DNA from: a virus
DNA: 42,236 bases
Strand: one strand, 5' to 3'
IMG/VR virus record: IMGVR_UViG_3300050014_000806
Location: 1-42,236 of that record
Of the stretch, positions 26,722 to 35,687 are shown piece after piece. The notes under the pieces are model-generated. The model had not been told where the DNA came from, did not search any database, and saw nothing but the letters and a program-made list of their open reading frames with translations. A program made the position numbers and the translations under genes. Numbering within the stretch: the stretch's first letter is position 1; each line of letters starts with the position of its first letter.

Positions 26722-27491
26722 TACTGCGAAATTAATACGTTAGTTGAGGTAGCTGCTTGTTGAGCTGCTTTTACTAAGCCAACATTGACTCCTGGTGTTT
26801 GAGGCATTTTAGCATCAATTGCTGTTGCCATAGTTTGTAACAAAGGAAATAATATTTCTGCCATTACAGCATGGTTATAAGGCCCAGGTCCTAGCTTAGT
26901 TACTTGGTTACCTGCTGCCTTTACTTCATCAGCTGTAACTTCTACTTTAGCTGCGGCAGAGATAGCAATTTCATTCTTGGTAACAATACTCATCTTATCT
27001 CCGTTTAGCTGGATTAGGGATTCATGATTAGCATGCTGAATCGTAATCATATTATCTGGAGAGATCTGAATAAAACTGCCACGATAAAACATTTGAAATC
27101 CTCTTTGACGCTGATAAATAACGTTTAATTCTTCATCGGGGTCATAAAGTAGAACGTGGGTTCCATCGTAATCATTTTTGATCTCATCTATAAGCTGAGT
27201 ATCAATATTTTGAATAGTTGTGTATTCTGGAGAATATAAGTCCCCGTTATTAAACTGAACCCTTACAATCTGACCAATTTTTGGAGTCGAAATTGACCCT
27301 GCTCCATCTCCAGCAAATATAGTGGAGTTAATTGGAACAGCCCATGGAAGATCCTTAGAATTTAAGTTATCAAATAACCTAAATACTCTTACTTGTGCTC
27401 GTCCTGAAAAAAGTGTATCCACATTGTTTTCGATAATGCCTAACCAGTCATTATCATGTAGATCTTTCATTTGTAAGTGTAGACTTTCCAT
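26721..27491 (-). CDS. Baseplate spike protein, gp5/gpV-like
   Basis: This 256-residue protein has an N-terminal OB-fold-type region (residues ~15-100: LGIIENNVD, GRAQVRVFRLFD, STPKIGQIVRVQFNNGD). These are hallmarks of gp5/gpV/VgrG spike proteins. It is followed by beta-helix-like repeats (ITIQHANHESLIQLNGDKMSI and TADEVKAAG regions) of the needle. There is no lysozyme domain between them, unlike T4 gp5; lysozyme activity may be supplied separately by the gene at 7478. It lies in an operon with the hub-like protein. Confidence 0.65.
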   Translation of the reverse strand: MESLHLQMKDLHDNDWLGIIENNVDTLFSGRAQVRVFRLFDNLNSKDLPWAVPINSTIFAGDGAGSISTPKIGQIVRVQFNNGDLYSPEYTTIQNIDTQLIDEIKNDYDGTHVLLYDPDEELNVIYQRQRGFQMFYRGSFIQISPDNMITIQHANHESLIQLNGDKMSIVTKNEIAISAAAKVEVTADEVKAAGNQVTKLGPGPYNHAVMAEILFPLLQTMATAIDAKMPQTPGVNVGLVKAAQQAATSTNVLISQ

Positions 27492-27802
27492 TACTCTTTA
27501 AATTTGTTGTAATATTTTGTAAGAATTCTATCGAATTTATCTATTTCTTCTGGCCACATTTCCTCAAAGCATTTAAAAGCATTTCCCCAACCACAGCTTG
27601 CTAATAATCTTTCTGGAATGGCAGCACTAATTTCATTGGAGAAACTTTTTCTTTCAACGCCAAGATTAAAGTGTAAAACTTTTTTATACATTGCTTCTAG
27701 CTCTTTCTCAGTTTTCTTATGACCAATATTAAGAGTTCGAAGAGGATCGTATTCGTTTCCTCGTTCAAAATTTACTTTTTCAAATATGAATTCGGCTCTC
27801 AT
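27491..27802 (-). CDS. Small tagged protein inside the tail operon
   Basis: This 103-residue protein begins MRAEFIFEKVNFERGNEYDP and then LRTLNIG, the full tag with I-F-E as the putative cleavage site. The body is a compact helical domain (KKTEKELEAMYKKV, ERLLASCGWGNAFKCFEEMW) with no known family. It is coupled on both sides: ATGA overlap with the tube-like gene upstream and a 1-base overlap with the spike gene downstream. Tight coupling to structural genes argues for co-production during virion assembly. Confidence 0.65.
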   Translation of the reverse strand: MRAEFIFEKVNFERGNEYDPLRTLNIGHKKTEKELEAMYKKVLHFNLGVERKSFSNEISAAIPERLLASCGWGNAFKCFEEMWPEEIDKFDRILTKYYNKFKE

Positions 27803-29643
27803 TTTTGTATAGTTCCTATTGTTGCTTCACTTTTTGGTGCAGATGATAGATGAGTATTTCCTTGTAATGCCCCTACTGTTGCTTCACTTGGTACCACAGA
27901 TGGTTTTGGTCCAACATTAATATGACCTGATGTTGCTAAACTAGAAGGAATAGCTTCAATTATAGGACTCCCAACTAATGTGTTTCCATTTGCATCGGTT
28001 GCAAAGGATAGAAATCCTCCTGTTTCAATTTTGGCAATATCCCTCTCAGTATTAGGATTCTTTAGAGCATTTGTTATATTTACTTCCCCTGTTTCTCTTG
28101 AAACCAAATCGGTAGCTAATGAGTAATCCATAAGTTTTTGCCATTGACCTCGATCATTGAGAATCTGTTCTGCAGCTTTAACAAGTTCTTGAGTTGGAGG
28201 AGTCGTAGCTTGTGAATGAGCAATTCCCCTAAGAAATGCTTTTAATCCTTGTTCTATAATTTTATGATCAAGTTCCTGCGAAGGAGTTGTTTTAGCAACT
28301 GATTGAGTAATTGCTTCCCTTGCAAGAGCAAAGACTGCAAATATGTTTTTACTCTGAATTGCAGATAAAGCTTCATTAAATGAGAATCCTAATCCAGGAA
28401 TCTTGGTAACCTGGGCTTTATTAACCTGAGTATTCACCAAGTTTTTAACTAATGCTTTTCCTAATGTCAAAGTATTTCCTAACCAAGTAGATGGTTGAAC
28501 AGGATCTACTGGATTAAGATCTGCTGAAGGACCCTGCATAGCTTTTTGAGCATTTGATATATTTGAAGCTCCAGAACCAACAGGATCTACTGGATTAAGA
28601 TCTGCTGAAGGACCCTGCATAGCTTTTTGAGCATTTGATATATTTGAAGCTCCAGAACCACCAGTTTCGATAAATGGATGATTTTCTGTATGAGGCCCGC
28701 CAGCTACTGTTTCCTGATTTAAAAATTGAATTTGTCTATTTTTATATGAAGTTCTAAGAACTCCGGATGGATCATCAGCTGTTCTGTTCTGACCATTTAA
28801 ATCCTGATCCCAATACCAATAGTCCAAAATAGGGTTTACATACTCATCAGTTAACTGGCCAACTTTAATATCGAAAGTAACTTCAGTCATAGTTTCTTCG
28901 TTAACTTTCAAATCAGTAATCCAGGAGTTTAGAGAAGTAATATCAAATTCGCATCTTTCACAATGTAAAACCCAAGTAGGCATTACATCTCCCATGACTT
29001 TTAAAACCATTTCACCGCTTAATTCAGGGCCGGAACCTAAAGCTGCCTGTTCGGTATATGAAGATTGATGGAATGAACGGAATTCTGTGATGTAAATATT
29101 CATTGCAAAATATCTCATCATATCAGGAAGCATCCATCTTTGATAAACATCGTCCCAAGCAATTTTTCTGTAAAGATTAAGTAAGTGAGTAATTCTCCAG
29201 TCAAGACCTTCAAGCATTGACATGGTAACTTTTCCCTCTGTGCTTATACGAATGCCTCTCTTAGGATCTACAGCAAATAAATCATTTAAATTAGAAATTC
29301 CCTGAAAATACCACTGAAAATTATTTTGAACTATATTCCAGCCATTGATAAAACTAGCCATCATTTGAGCACGGCCAACTTCGTTTGAATCTTTTAAATA
29401 ACTTATAGCAGAATAATTGTTACGAACATCAATATCTTCATCTGATAAACTAAATAATGGCATTGGCATCCTATCATAGTTTGTGGATTCCATATTTGTA
29501 TTCATAGGAAGAAACTCCACTCTAAAAGTTAGATAGGTTGGCTCATCAAATGTTTTCGTAATCCCTTTTGTAGGATCTAGAAATATACCAGGGACATTTA
29601 ATATGTGACCAGGTACTTTAAAATCTTTAAAAATATTTGCCAT
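27799..29643 (-). CDS. Tail tube- or baseplate-like structural protein with duplicated linker
   Basis: This 614-residue protein has an N-terminal ~300-residue domain (LTFRVEFLPM, AISYLKD, LDWRITHLLNLYRKIAWDDVYQRWMLPDMMRYF, then WVLHCERCEFDI) resembling a conserved structural family of large phages that I associate with tube-like or tube-cap proteins. That assignment is uncertain. The C-terminal ~300 residues are Ser/Thr/Gln/Ala-rich linker and helix. The linker includes an exact 27-residue tandem duplication starting GSGASNISNAQ (bases 28499-28660). It overlaps neighbours by 1-4 bases. Confidence 0.5.
   Translation of the reverse strand: MANIFKDFKVPGHILNVPGIFLDPTKGITKTFDEPTYLTFRVEFLPMNTNMESTNYDRMPMPLFSLSDEDIDVRNNYSAISYLKDSNEVGRAQMMASFINGWNIVQNNFQWYFQGISNLNDLFAVDPKRGIRISTEGKVTMSMLEGLDWRITHLLNLYRKIAWDDVYQRWMLPDMMRYFAMNIYITEFRSFHQSSYTEQAALGSGPELSGEMVLKVMGDVMPTWVLHCERCEFDITSLNSWITDLKVNEETMTEVTFDIKVGQLTDEYVNPILDYWYWDQDLNGQNRTADDPSGVLRTSYKNRQIQFLNQETVAGGPHTENHPFIETGGSGASNISNAQKAMQGPSADLNPVDPVGSGASNISNAQKAMQGPSADLNPVDPVQPSTWLGNTLTLGKALVKNLVNTQVNKAQVTKIPGLGFSFNEALSAIQSKNIFAVFALAREAITQSVAKTTPSQELDHKIIEQGLKAFLRGIAHSQATTPPTQELVKAAEQILNDRGQWQKLMDYSLATDLVSRETGEVNITNALKNPNTERDIAKIETGGFLSFATDANGNTLVGSPIIEAIPSSLATSGHINVGPKPSVVPSEATVGALQGNTHLSSAPKSEATIGTIQK
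28499..28660 (-). repeat. Perfect 81-bp tandem duplication in coding sequence
   Basis: Bases 28499-28579 and 28580-28660 appear identical. The unit is 27 codons, keeping frame and duplicating a flexible linker in the protein at 27799. Identity without synonymous differences indicates a recent event, or an assembly artefact. Confidence 0.85.
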
Positions 29644-31271
29644 TATATTATGATGTTATTTTCAGGTGGGGGTGGAACGTTTGGGGTAGGTTTAACAGGG
29701 TCTACAGGAACGGGAGCAGGCCATTCTCTTCTCGTAAGTAAAAAGCTTTGAGAGAAGTTAGAGAATAATGGGGACATGCCTCTAATCCACGAAAGGGTAA
29801 ATCCTTTCACATAGAACCATCCCGTATAGAAAAATTCCAAAGCTTCGCTTAATTGAAAACTAGGATCAACAATAAGATTCTCTACTCTATCTTTTTGAAC
29901 TAAAACAATTGGCAATTTATCTCCTTTTATAATGTTGAGGTTAGTTCCCTGTACATTTATTTCCACATTTAGCTTATCCAATTCTACTAGGTTCAAAATA
30001 TTTTGAACTTGAGCTCTTAAATAATTTCTGTGATGATTTCCTGTCCATTTGCTATTATCTTCATTTGGATTAGAAATTGTATATTGAATTCCAAGCCAAG
30101 GAGAAACATTGTAAAGTTGCAAGAAATCATAATTAGCTTTTGCCGGTTCATTTGAGTTAATGGAAGGATCCCATTTCGCACGACCTCGTAAGAGTATGTG
30201 CGAATTTATTTTCTGAGGATCATAAGCGGGTTCTACTTTAAAACTCCAATATTTTGTTTTATTCGGATCTCTATAAAGAACGTCATTAGATTCAAAGAAG
30301 GTCGCTTGAATAGAAGTTCCGTAGTCAAAAGTAATTTGAGAAGATTTATTAATAGGTCTCCAATCGGTAATATAGAAACTGGTATTTCTATATCCCGCAT
30401 AATTTGAAAATACCTTTGGCGTTTCAACTGTGGTGCTTTTGTTACTCCCCCATACATATTCTGTATTGCTATTATTTAAAAGAGCAGCAGAATCCACTTC
30501 ATTCTCCTGGGATAGTAATTGTTTCTGAACATTTACAAAGTTAAGAGTGTAGTAAATATCAATCCACCAATCAAAGAAGCTATTTTCATCTTTCCATGAC
30601 CTTGAAACTATTTCTTCAATAGTCTTATCAAAAGCTGTAGTAATAATCCAAATTTGATGGTCGTCTGTAAATTCTTCATTTGAGGAGAATCCAAGACCAA
30701 GTTCTCTAGCAATGGATTTTAATGCTTCCATTGAAGTCATATTGAAAGCTACGTTTCCTTTATAGTTATTAAATCCGGGTATAAATAAATCTCCAAAGAA
30801 AGTTACTGTAAGAGCATGTTTTATGGTCGTACTTTTCTTAAGAGGAGATACCCCCGTAATAATATAATCATTTCTTATCGGGTTTAACAAATTACTTTTA
30901 TTCATGATAGCAATAGAAATCATATCTCCATCTTTTGGAAGATTCTTTGTCATGAATAAATCATTTTGAAAGCTAAGAGTTAATGTAATTCTTGGAAGCG
31001 AATCATTTGTATCGATTTTAAAATAATCAATTTCTTCTACCCCTACCATGTAATCGTTAATCTTGATTAGTGGGAACTCCATTGAAGTAAAATCTTCAAG
31101 CTGACGAGTTTGTTTACTATCTGGATCTTCTCTTTTCTTTAGAGACAATTCATCCAATACAATTGTGGGCTTAATTGTTTGTCTAATTCTATATGTCTCT
31201 CCAGAAGAATTTGGATTTGTTGATGCTGGTGGAGTAGTTTTATTAGGTGGTACAAATGTATAATCTGCCAT
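29643..31271 (-). CDS. Baseplate hub-like protein (gp27/gpD type)
   Basis: This 542-residue protein has a hub-like organisation. A beta domain (ITLTLSFQNDLF, GDMISIAI, RNDYIITGV) is followed by SMEALKSIARELGLGFSSNEEFTDDHQIWI and a conserved SWKDENSFFDWWIDIYYTLNFVN segment, as in gp27/gpD/VgrG-N hub proteins. The hub trimer holds the spike at the centre of the baseplate. The Pro/Asn-rich C-terminus looks unstructured. It precedes the tube-like and spike genes with one-base overlaps, as expected for a hub-spike operon. Confidence 0.6.
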   Translation of the reverse strand: MADYTFVPPNKTTPPASTNPNSSGETYRIRQTIKPTIVLDELSLKKREDPDSKQTRQLEDFTSMEFPLIKINDYMVGVEEIDYFKIDTNDSLPRITLTLSFQNDLFMTKNLPKDGDMISIAIMNKSNLLNPIRNDYIITGVSPLKKSTTIKHALTVTFFGDLFIPGFNNYKGNVAFNMTSMEALKSIARELGLGFSSNEEFTDDHQIWIITTAFDKTIEEIVSRSWKDENSFFDWWIDIYYTLNFVNVQKQLLSQENEVDSAALLNNSNTEYVWGSNKSTTVETPKVFSNYAGYRNTSFYITDWRPINKSSQITFDYGTSIQATFFESNDVLYRDPNKTKYWSFKVEPAYDPQKINSHILLRGRAKWDPSINSNEPAKANYDFLQLYNVSPWLGIQYTISNPNEDNSKWTGNHHRNYLRAQVQNILNLVELDKLNVEINVQGTNLNIIKGDKLPIVLVQKDRVENLIVDPSFQLSEALEFFYTGWFYVKGFTLSWIRGMSPLFSNFSQSFLLTRREWPAPVPVDPVKPTPNVPPPPENNIII

Positions 31272-31306
31272 AATTAAAAATGAATATATATTTAAAGTGG
31301 TTAGCT

Positions 31307-31336
31307 TTATTGGCGTAAAGCAATTAGAAGGTTAAA
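31307..31336 (-). pseudogene. Possible displaced C-terminal remnant of the gp53-like gene
   Basis: The 116-base gap between the hub gene and the antisense nuclease gene contains, on the minus strand, FNLLIALRQ then TAA. It loosely resembles the end of the gp53-like protein (EFLTAIIKSRNV) and lies 35 bases before the next gene's ATG. The layout is the same as the better-supported remnant at 21193-21270, but the match is short and weak. Confidence 0.25.
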
Positions 31337-31387
31337 CTAACTGTCCCACTTTTATTATATATTCCCTTAAAATAAAAAGGTTAAAAT

Positions 31388-32197
31388 ATGAAACATTTTA
31401 GAAAAAATCAAGAGGGGCTTTTCATTTGTGAAGAGTGTAATCAGCTTTTTGTTCAAAAAGAAAATTTGGTGAGACATATAAATAAAAATCATCAGAGCAT
31501 AAAAGAATATTGTGATAAATGGAGAAAGGAAGCCGGGGATGGGATTTGTCAGACCTGCGGAAATGAAACAGATTTTCATAAAGGAGAATATCGGATATTT
31601 TGTAGTACCAAATGTGCAGCCAATAATAAAAAATTAACCAAAATTAAGAAAAATACTAAGATAGAAAAATACGGGGATGAAAATTACGTTAATCCTGAAA
31701 AAGCTAAAAAAACAAATTTAGATATATGGGGGTGTACCTGCACTTTATATAATAGAGACATTAATAAAAAAGTAAGAAATACTATTTTAAAAAATTTAGG
31801 ATGCGAATATCCTATGCAAAATAAGCAGCTATTTGAATCTGCACAGAAAAAAGCATTTTGGTCTAAAGAATATAAAGGCATAAATTATAGGGGTTCTTAT
31901 GAATTGGATTTTCTTGAAAAATATCAGAAAATATTTCCAAACATAATTAATGGCCCAACAATTAGGTATCAATATAAAGGAAAAAACAAAATTTATTATC
32001 CGGATTTTCTAATTCCTTCTCTTAATTTGATAATAGAAATAAAAAATTCATATCTTTATCAAAGAGATATAGAAAAAATAAAAGAAAAAGAAAAAGCCAC
32101 TATCGCTAATGGCTTTAACTACATATTAGTTATTGATAAAAATTATGATAAACTTCAAAATATTTTAAACATTTCTGCTTTTGATGATGGCAGTTAA
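31388..32197 (+). CDS. Zinc-finger PD-(D/E)XK homing endonuclease, antisense
   Basis: This 269-residue protein combines a C2H2-like finger (C14, C17, H30, H35), a second Cys cluster (C54, C57, C72, C76) and a middle part with repeated KYG/KKT DNA-binding-type segments. The C-terminal nuclease core has E172 in YELDFL, D206 in YPDF and EIK (E217, K219), the PD-(D/E)XK/Vsr-like pattern. Such proteins are free-standing phage homing endonucleases. It is plus-strand, inserted antisense between two tail genes, and overlaps the 3' end of the gp53-like gene by 33 bases. It is A-rich. Confidence 0.75.
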   Translation: MKHFRKNQEGLFICEECNQLFVQKENLVRHINKNHQSIKEYCDKWRKEAGDGICQTCGNETDFHKGEYRIFCSTKCAANNKKLTKIKKNTKIEKYGDENYVNPEKAKKTNLDIWGCTCTLYNRDINKKVRNTILKNLGCEYPMQNKQLFESAQKKAFWSKEYKGINYRGSYELDFLEKYQKIFPNIINGPTIRYQYKGKNKIYYPDFLIPSLNLIIEIKNSYLYQRDIEKIKEKEKATIANGFNYILVIDKNYDKLQNILNISAFDDGS

Positions 32198-32809
32198 AAA
32201 TTCTCCGGAAGACATTCCATTTTGTAAACAAGCACTTTGACCAATTCCTTCTCCAAAGTAAACTCTTCCATTTCGATAAGTTACCTGATTCTGACCTTCT
32301 GGTGCAATATTAGGTGGCAAGGCTTCTTCAAATGATAATTCGTTTAATCCCTGGCCATTTGCTGCCGCAGTTCCGCCAGGGTTATTTTGTAAATTTCTTG
32401 CATCAAATTTAATAGCAGTTGGATCTGCAGTTGGAGCTTTAGTGGGGTCAATATATTTGTAGGATTTTCTAATCTTACTTTCTGCTGTATCTCCAGCAGC
32501 TTCTTGTTCTTGTTTTACATTTTGTTTAGCAGAGTTTAAGTCAGGTACAAGAATTATATCTCCATTTGAGATGGTGAAAGGATTCGAGATGCCATTAAAC
32601 TTCAGAATATATTCTGCATAAATCGTATTGTTATAAACCGCCTGCGAGATTAAATCGCATCGCATCTGATATTCCATGGGAACTCTATATGCTTGATATG
32701 AAAGATAATTAGATGTCTTAAAATCAAACATAGATTGACTTAAGTCTCTGATTATATTACCATCATCCTTTTGGAAAAGGGGTTTTCTATCTAAGCTATT
32801 TAAAAACAT
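32165..32809 (-). CDS. 53: Baseplate wedge protein, T4 gp53-like
   Basis: This 214-residue protein has an N-terminal ~100 residues with the gp53 pattern: YRVPMEYQMRCDLISQAVY, then a Tyr-rich helix, KFNGISNPFTISNGDIILVP, a LysM-like ending. The family joins baseplate wedges around the hub. T4 gp53 is 196 residues. The C-terminal half is Gln/Ala/Asn-rich and probably disordered. The 3' end overlaps the antisense nuclease gene by 33 bases, so its last ~10 codons may have been rewritten by that insertion. Confidence 0.65.
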   Translation of the reverse strand: MFLNSLDRKPLFQKDDGNIIRDLSQSMFDFKTSNYLSYQAYRVPMEYQMRCDLISQAVYNNTIYAEYILKFNGISNPFTISNGDIILVPDLNSAKQNVKQEQEAAGDTAESKIRKSYKYIDPTKAPTADPTAIKFDARNLQNNPGGTAAANGQGLNELSFEEALPPNIAPEGQNQVTYRNGRVYFGEGIGQSACLQNGMSSGEFLTAIIKSRNV

Positions 32810-32810
32810 T

Positions 32811-35201
32811 TTACTTAAGTGATTTTAGTGAAATCCATTCAGCAGCTCTGAAGGCACTCCTATTTAGTATTGCTTGGTTTCCATTAGGATCCTTAGAAAT
32901 AAAATCTAAGTTCTGTGTTGTAGAAACTGATGCAAATTTTTCTCTATTCCAAACACTAACGGCTCCTCCTAATTTATTAGTGGAAACAGCCGATTTCCCA
33001 ACATTTCCGCCAGTTTGGCCAGAAGTAGCAATATTTGTTCCCCCTGCAAAATATGGTTGAGTTCCGGTTTTACTTTGGTTACCGGTAACTTTATCAACTC
33101 GAGTTTCAAAGTCAGCGCTACCAGTCATATCATCTGAAAGATCATAAATTCTACCCATACCTCGGTTAAAGATGGATTCGATTGCGTCTCTATCTCTTGG
33201 CATTCCATGATCAAGTGAAACTTTAACTTTAATATCAAGGGGAAAGTCATCAGGGCCTAATTCATCGCCAAACTCAACTTCTATCTTGGTACAAATAAGG
33301 TTCCCAATCATTGCAATTGGGTTAAGAGGATTTCCTATTGTAACATGCCATTCTCCAACAGGCTCACCAATTAAAAGAGAACGAAGTCCTGTTAGGTAGG
33401 GGATTTGATCTTTTGATTTCTCAGCTGCAATAGCTTTAATAGAATTACCAGCAACATTATTACCGCTTAAAAGATCCATAATTCCTCCAAAGCCACTTGC
33501 ACCACCTCCCTTTCCGAGTAAAGTATTGAAGAAGTTTTTAGCAAAATCCCCAATTCCTTTTCCAGCAGAGGTTAAATTACCAGCAAATTCGGTTACTGAA
33601 GTTTTAGCCCATTCTAGGGGTTGACCGCTATACCATTGTTGAATACCTTTATTTCCTCCAATAAATGGATAACGTTGTGGTTGAGCCATAAATCTATGTT
33701 GACCTCCCCAGAACATAGCTGACGCTGTTCCAATTACAAGGAAGTTAGATAATATGTCTAACAGAACTGCTTTAGTATTCACCCCGCCAATTGGTCTAGC
33801 CACATATTCAAAAGTTATCTCTATTGGGTTTTCAAATTTTAGACCAGCCTCTCTTTTCTTAACAGTATCGATTCTGTTTACAGGACCGATAACTCTATTT
33901 TCATAAGGACCATTTGCATATGGGTCTGGTGGTAGGTTACCCTGATTTAAAATAGCACTGTTATTAAAGTTCCCCGTTGCTACGTTTAACATCTTAGATA
34001 GTGAAGTTAATGAACCAAACATACCTGCTGGACCATGTTCAACATCGGGATTTGACTGAGTGTTTACTTCATAAACGTTTGCCTGAACTTCACCCCAGTT
34101 TAAACCTGCGCTGAATTTTAGAATCTCACTTAATTTATTATCAGTTTCATCTCCAAAGTACGTAACTGCTGTAGCCATTGGTGGAAAAGATACTCTTTTA
34201 CCTGAACCATTATCTGTAGCTTCTGTATCTAAACTTGTAGCAGTAGATCCAGTTCCCCCTGATGAAGGAGCTTTTGTAGTAGCATCCCCAGTAGCAATGT
34301 TTCCATCCATTCCTGGGAATTTCATGTTATCTAAGATAGGAGCAGCAAATCTTCTTAATGTAATAAGACGGTTATTTGGAACTCTATTCCAGAATTTTGA
34401 GAATACAAAATCCGTAAAATGATAAGGGGTTCGTCCATAAGGATCTCCATTTCCCCAAGATATAAGAGAAGTTGTTGTAGGTGTTAAAGTGAATCCTAGC
34501 TGATCATTAGAAGTTTGATCGACTTCATACCATTTCCTTCTTCCTTTTGCATTTATAAGATAATCCCCGCCATCCGTTCCATAAAGACGGGTCATAGCAT
34601 AAGTATTGATAAGGGAGGGAACCCCCATAAAGAAAACATCTTTCGACATTTCATTTCTTTTTTTCTTCAGATTATCCAATATATCGTTTTTGTTTTCGAC
34701 ACTGGACTCTTCTACTTTTTTATCAGATACTAAATATCCTGTTGTTGCTACCGAGGCAAAACGAGTATCATAAGGAGTTATGACGCTATCTTTTCCATCA
34801 GAACCCTGATAGATTCTTTGCATTCTTCTATCAAAAGGAGCTACAGAACCTGCTCCCTGATCATTAGTTCCATCATTAGAAGTTAAAGTAACATTTTTTG
34901 TGGCCTGAGATTGAGCAGCAAGAACATCGTCCTTTCTCAAAGAATCCTCCAAAGCAACTTTAGCTTCATCCAATGCTCCTTTCCAAACTCTTGCAGCAGT
35001 CTCAAAACTAATTAGACCAGTACTGGTACCAATAGTCGAACCCAGGGGAACTATGGAATTATAGATTCCGATGATTTTTGCATTATAATCTGGCAAAAGA
35101 ACACAATAATTTAATATTGCGCTTGGTGAAGAAGTAATTTGGTCAAGAGCTGCCGAAATTTTCTGGTCAAGATTGTTAGCACTGCTTATATTGTCAGCCA
35201 T
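32811..35201 (-). CDS. Large baseplate or tube-associated structural protein
   Basis: This 796-residue protein heads the tail operon behind a late-type promoter box. Distinctive segments are GDPYGRTPYHFTDFVFSKFWNRVP near the middle, and VGEWHVTIGNPLNPIAMIGNL followed by GPDDFPLDIKVKVSLDHG and MPRDRDAIESIFNRG towards the C-terminus. The IGNP...P pattern recalls tube-cap proteins (gp48/gp54) and homologues in large phages, so a tube-cap/baseplate role is likely but not proven. Gly/Ser-rich linkers lie in between. One base separates it from the gp53-like gene. Confidence 0.5.
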   Translation of the reverse strand: MADNISSANNLDQKISAALDQITSSPSAILNYCVLLPDYNAKIIGIYNSIVPLGSTIGTSTGLISFETAARVWKGALDEAKVALEDSLRKDDVLAAQSQATKNVTLTSNDGTNDQGAGSVAPFDRRMQRIYQGSDGKDSVITPYDTRFASVATTGYLVSDKKVEESSVENKNDILDNLKKKRNEMSKDVFFMGVPSLINTYAMTRLYGTDGGDYLINAKGRRKWYEVDQTSNDQLGFTLTPTTTSLISWGNGDPYGRTPYHFTDFVFSKFWNRVPNNRLITLRRFAAPILDNMKFPGMDGNIATGDATTKAPSSGGTGSTATSLDTEATDNGSGKRVSFPPMATAVTYFGDETDNKLSEILKFSAGLNWGEVQANVYEVNTQSNPDVEHGPAGMFGSLTSLSKMLNVATGNFNNSAILNQGNLPPDPYANGPYENRVIGPVNRIDTVKKREAGLKFENPIEITFEYVARPIGGVNTKAVLLDILSNFLVIGTASAMFWGGQHRFMAQPQRYPFIGGNKGIQQWYSGQPLEWAKTSVTEFAGNLTSAGKGIGDFAKNFFNTLLGKGGGASGFGGIMDLLSGNNVAGNSIKAIAAEKSKDQIPYLTGLRSLLIGEPVGEWHVTIGNPLNPIAMIGNLICTKIEVEFGDELGPDDFPLDIKVKVSLDHGMPRDRDAIESIFNRGMGRIYDLSDDMTGSADFETRVDKVTGNQSKTGTQPYFAGGTNIATSGQTGGNVGKSAVSTNKLGGAVSVWNREKFASVSTTQNLDFISKDPNGNQAILNRSAFRAAEWISLKSLK

Positions 35202-35210
35202 GAGATACTT

Positions 35211-35225
35211 TTATTTTATATATTC
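35211..35225 (-). promoter_or_regulatory. Late-type promoter box for the tail operon
   Basis: The minus strand reads GAATATATAAAATAA, 9 bases before the ATG at 35201, directly downstream of a terminator. It is the same box as at 8327 and 21269 with one change. Confidence 0.6.
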
Positions 35226-35231
35226 ACCCAT

Positions 35232-35261
35232 AAAAAAAGTCTAACCTAAAGGCTAGACTTT
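35232..35261 (-). terminator. Intrinsic terminator overlapping a stop codon
   Basis: On the minus strand AAAGTCTAGCC pairs with GGTTAGACTTT (11 pairs including one G-U) around a 4-base loop, followed by a run of seven T. The TAG of the gene at 35253 lies in the left arm. It separates that gene from the tail operon. Confidence 0.8.
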
Positions 35262-35687
35262 CCAATTTATTTCTTTAATAATGGGTTTACATTCTATTAA
35301 TCGTATTTTCTTGACTGACGGGAAGAAAATGATCTCTCTAAAATAGGGATAATATCGTTGAAGTTTAGGAATATTGTAGTCATCCAGTACAACAATATCT
35401 GAAATTTTTTCTACATCTTCTAATTCATCAAAAAGATTACCTATAATTGCACCGCTAAGGTTAGGATTAGAATAAATAATCCCCCTAATCCTTTTGGACT
35501 TCACATAATTGGTTATCAAGCTCATTATTCTCTGATTAACAATAAAAGCACCATAGTCATCGATAGTGGAATAAGTATATCCAAGATCCGATAAAATTTC
35601 TGGTACGTTTATTACTGAATATAACTTTAAATTGAGAAAAGACCTTTTAAGTTTTTGAATACCCTCAACTGTTATATAAAACTTCAT
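35253..35687 (-). CDS. Unknown protein whose 5' end is duplicated upstream
   Basis: This 144-residue protein of no recognised family is Ile/Tyr-rich, with alternating beta and helix (RGIIYSNPNLSGAIIGNLFDE, KISDIVVLDDYNIPKLQRYY). Its first 20 codons (MKFYITVEGIQKLKRSFLNL) recur, one residue different but with many silent changes, at the start of the nuclease gene at 35684. It begins by ATGA overlap with that gene and ends in TAG inside a terminator stem. This appears to be the target gene of the endonuclease insertion, with a repaired 5' end. Confidence 0.65.
   Translation of the reverse strand: MKFYITVEGIQKLKRSFLNLKLYSVINVPEILSDLGYTYSTIDDYGAFIVNQRIMSLITNYVKSKRIRGIIYSNPNLSGAIIGNLFDELEDVEKISDIVVLDDYNIPKLQRYYPYFREIIFFPSVKKIRLIECKPIIKEINWKV
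35628..35687 (-). repeat. Duplicated 5' coding segment, copy in the target gene
   Basis: These are the first 20 codons of the gene at 35253. The copy at 36224-36283 encodes the same peptide except Ile to Val at residue 10. The two differ at about eight bases, nearly all third positions. Confidence 0.8.
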
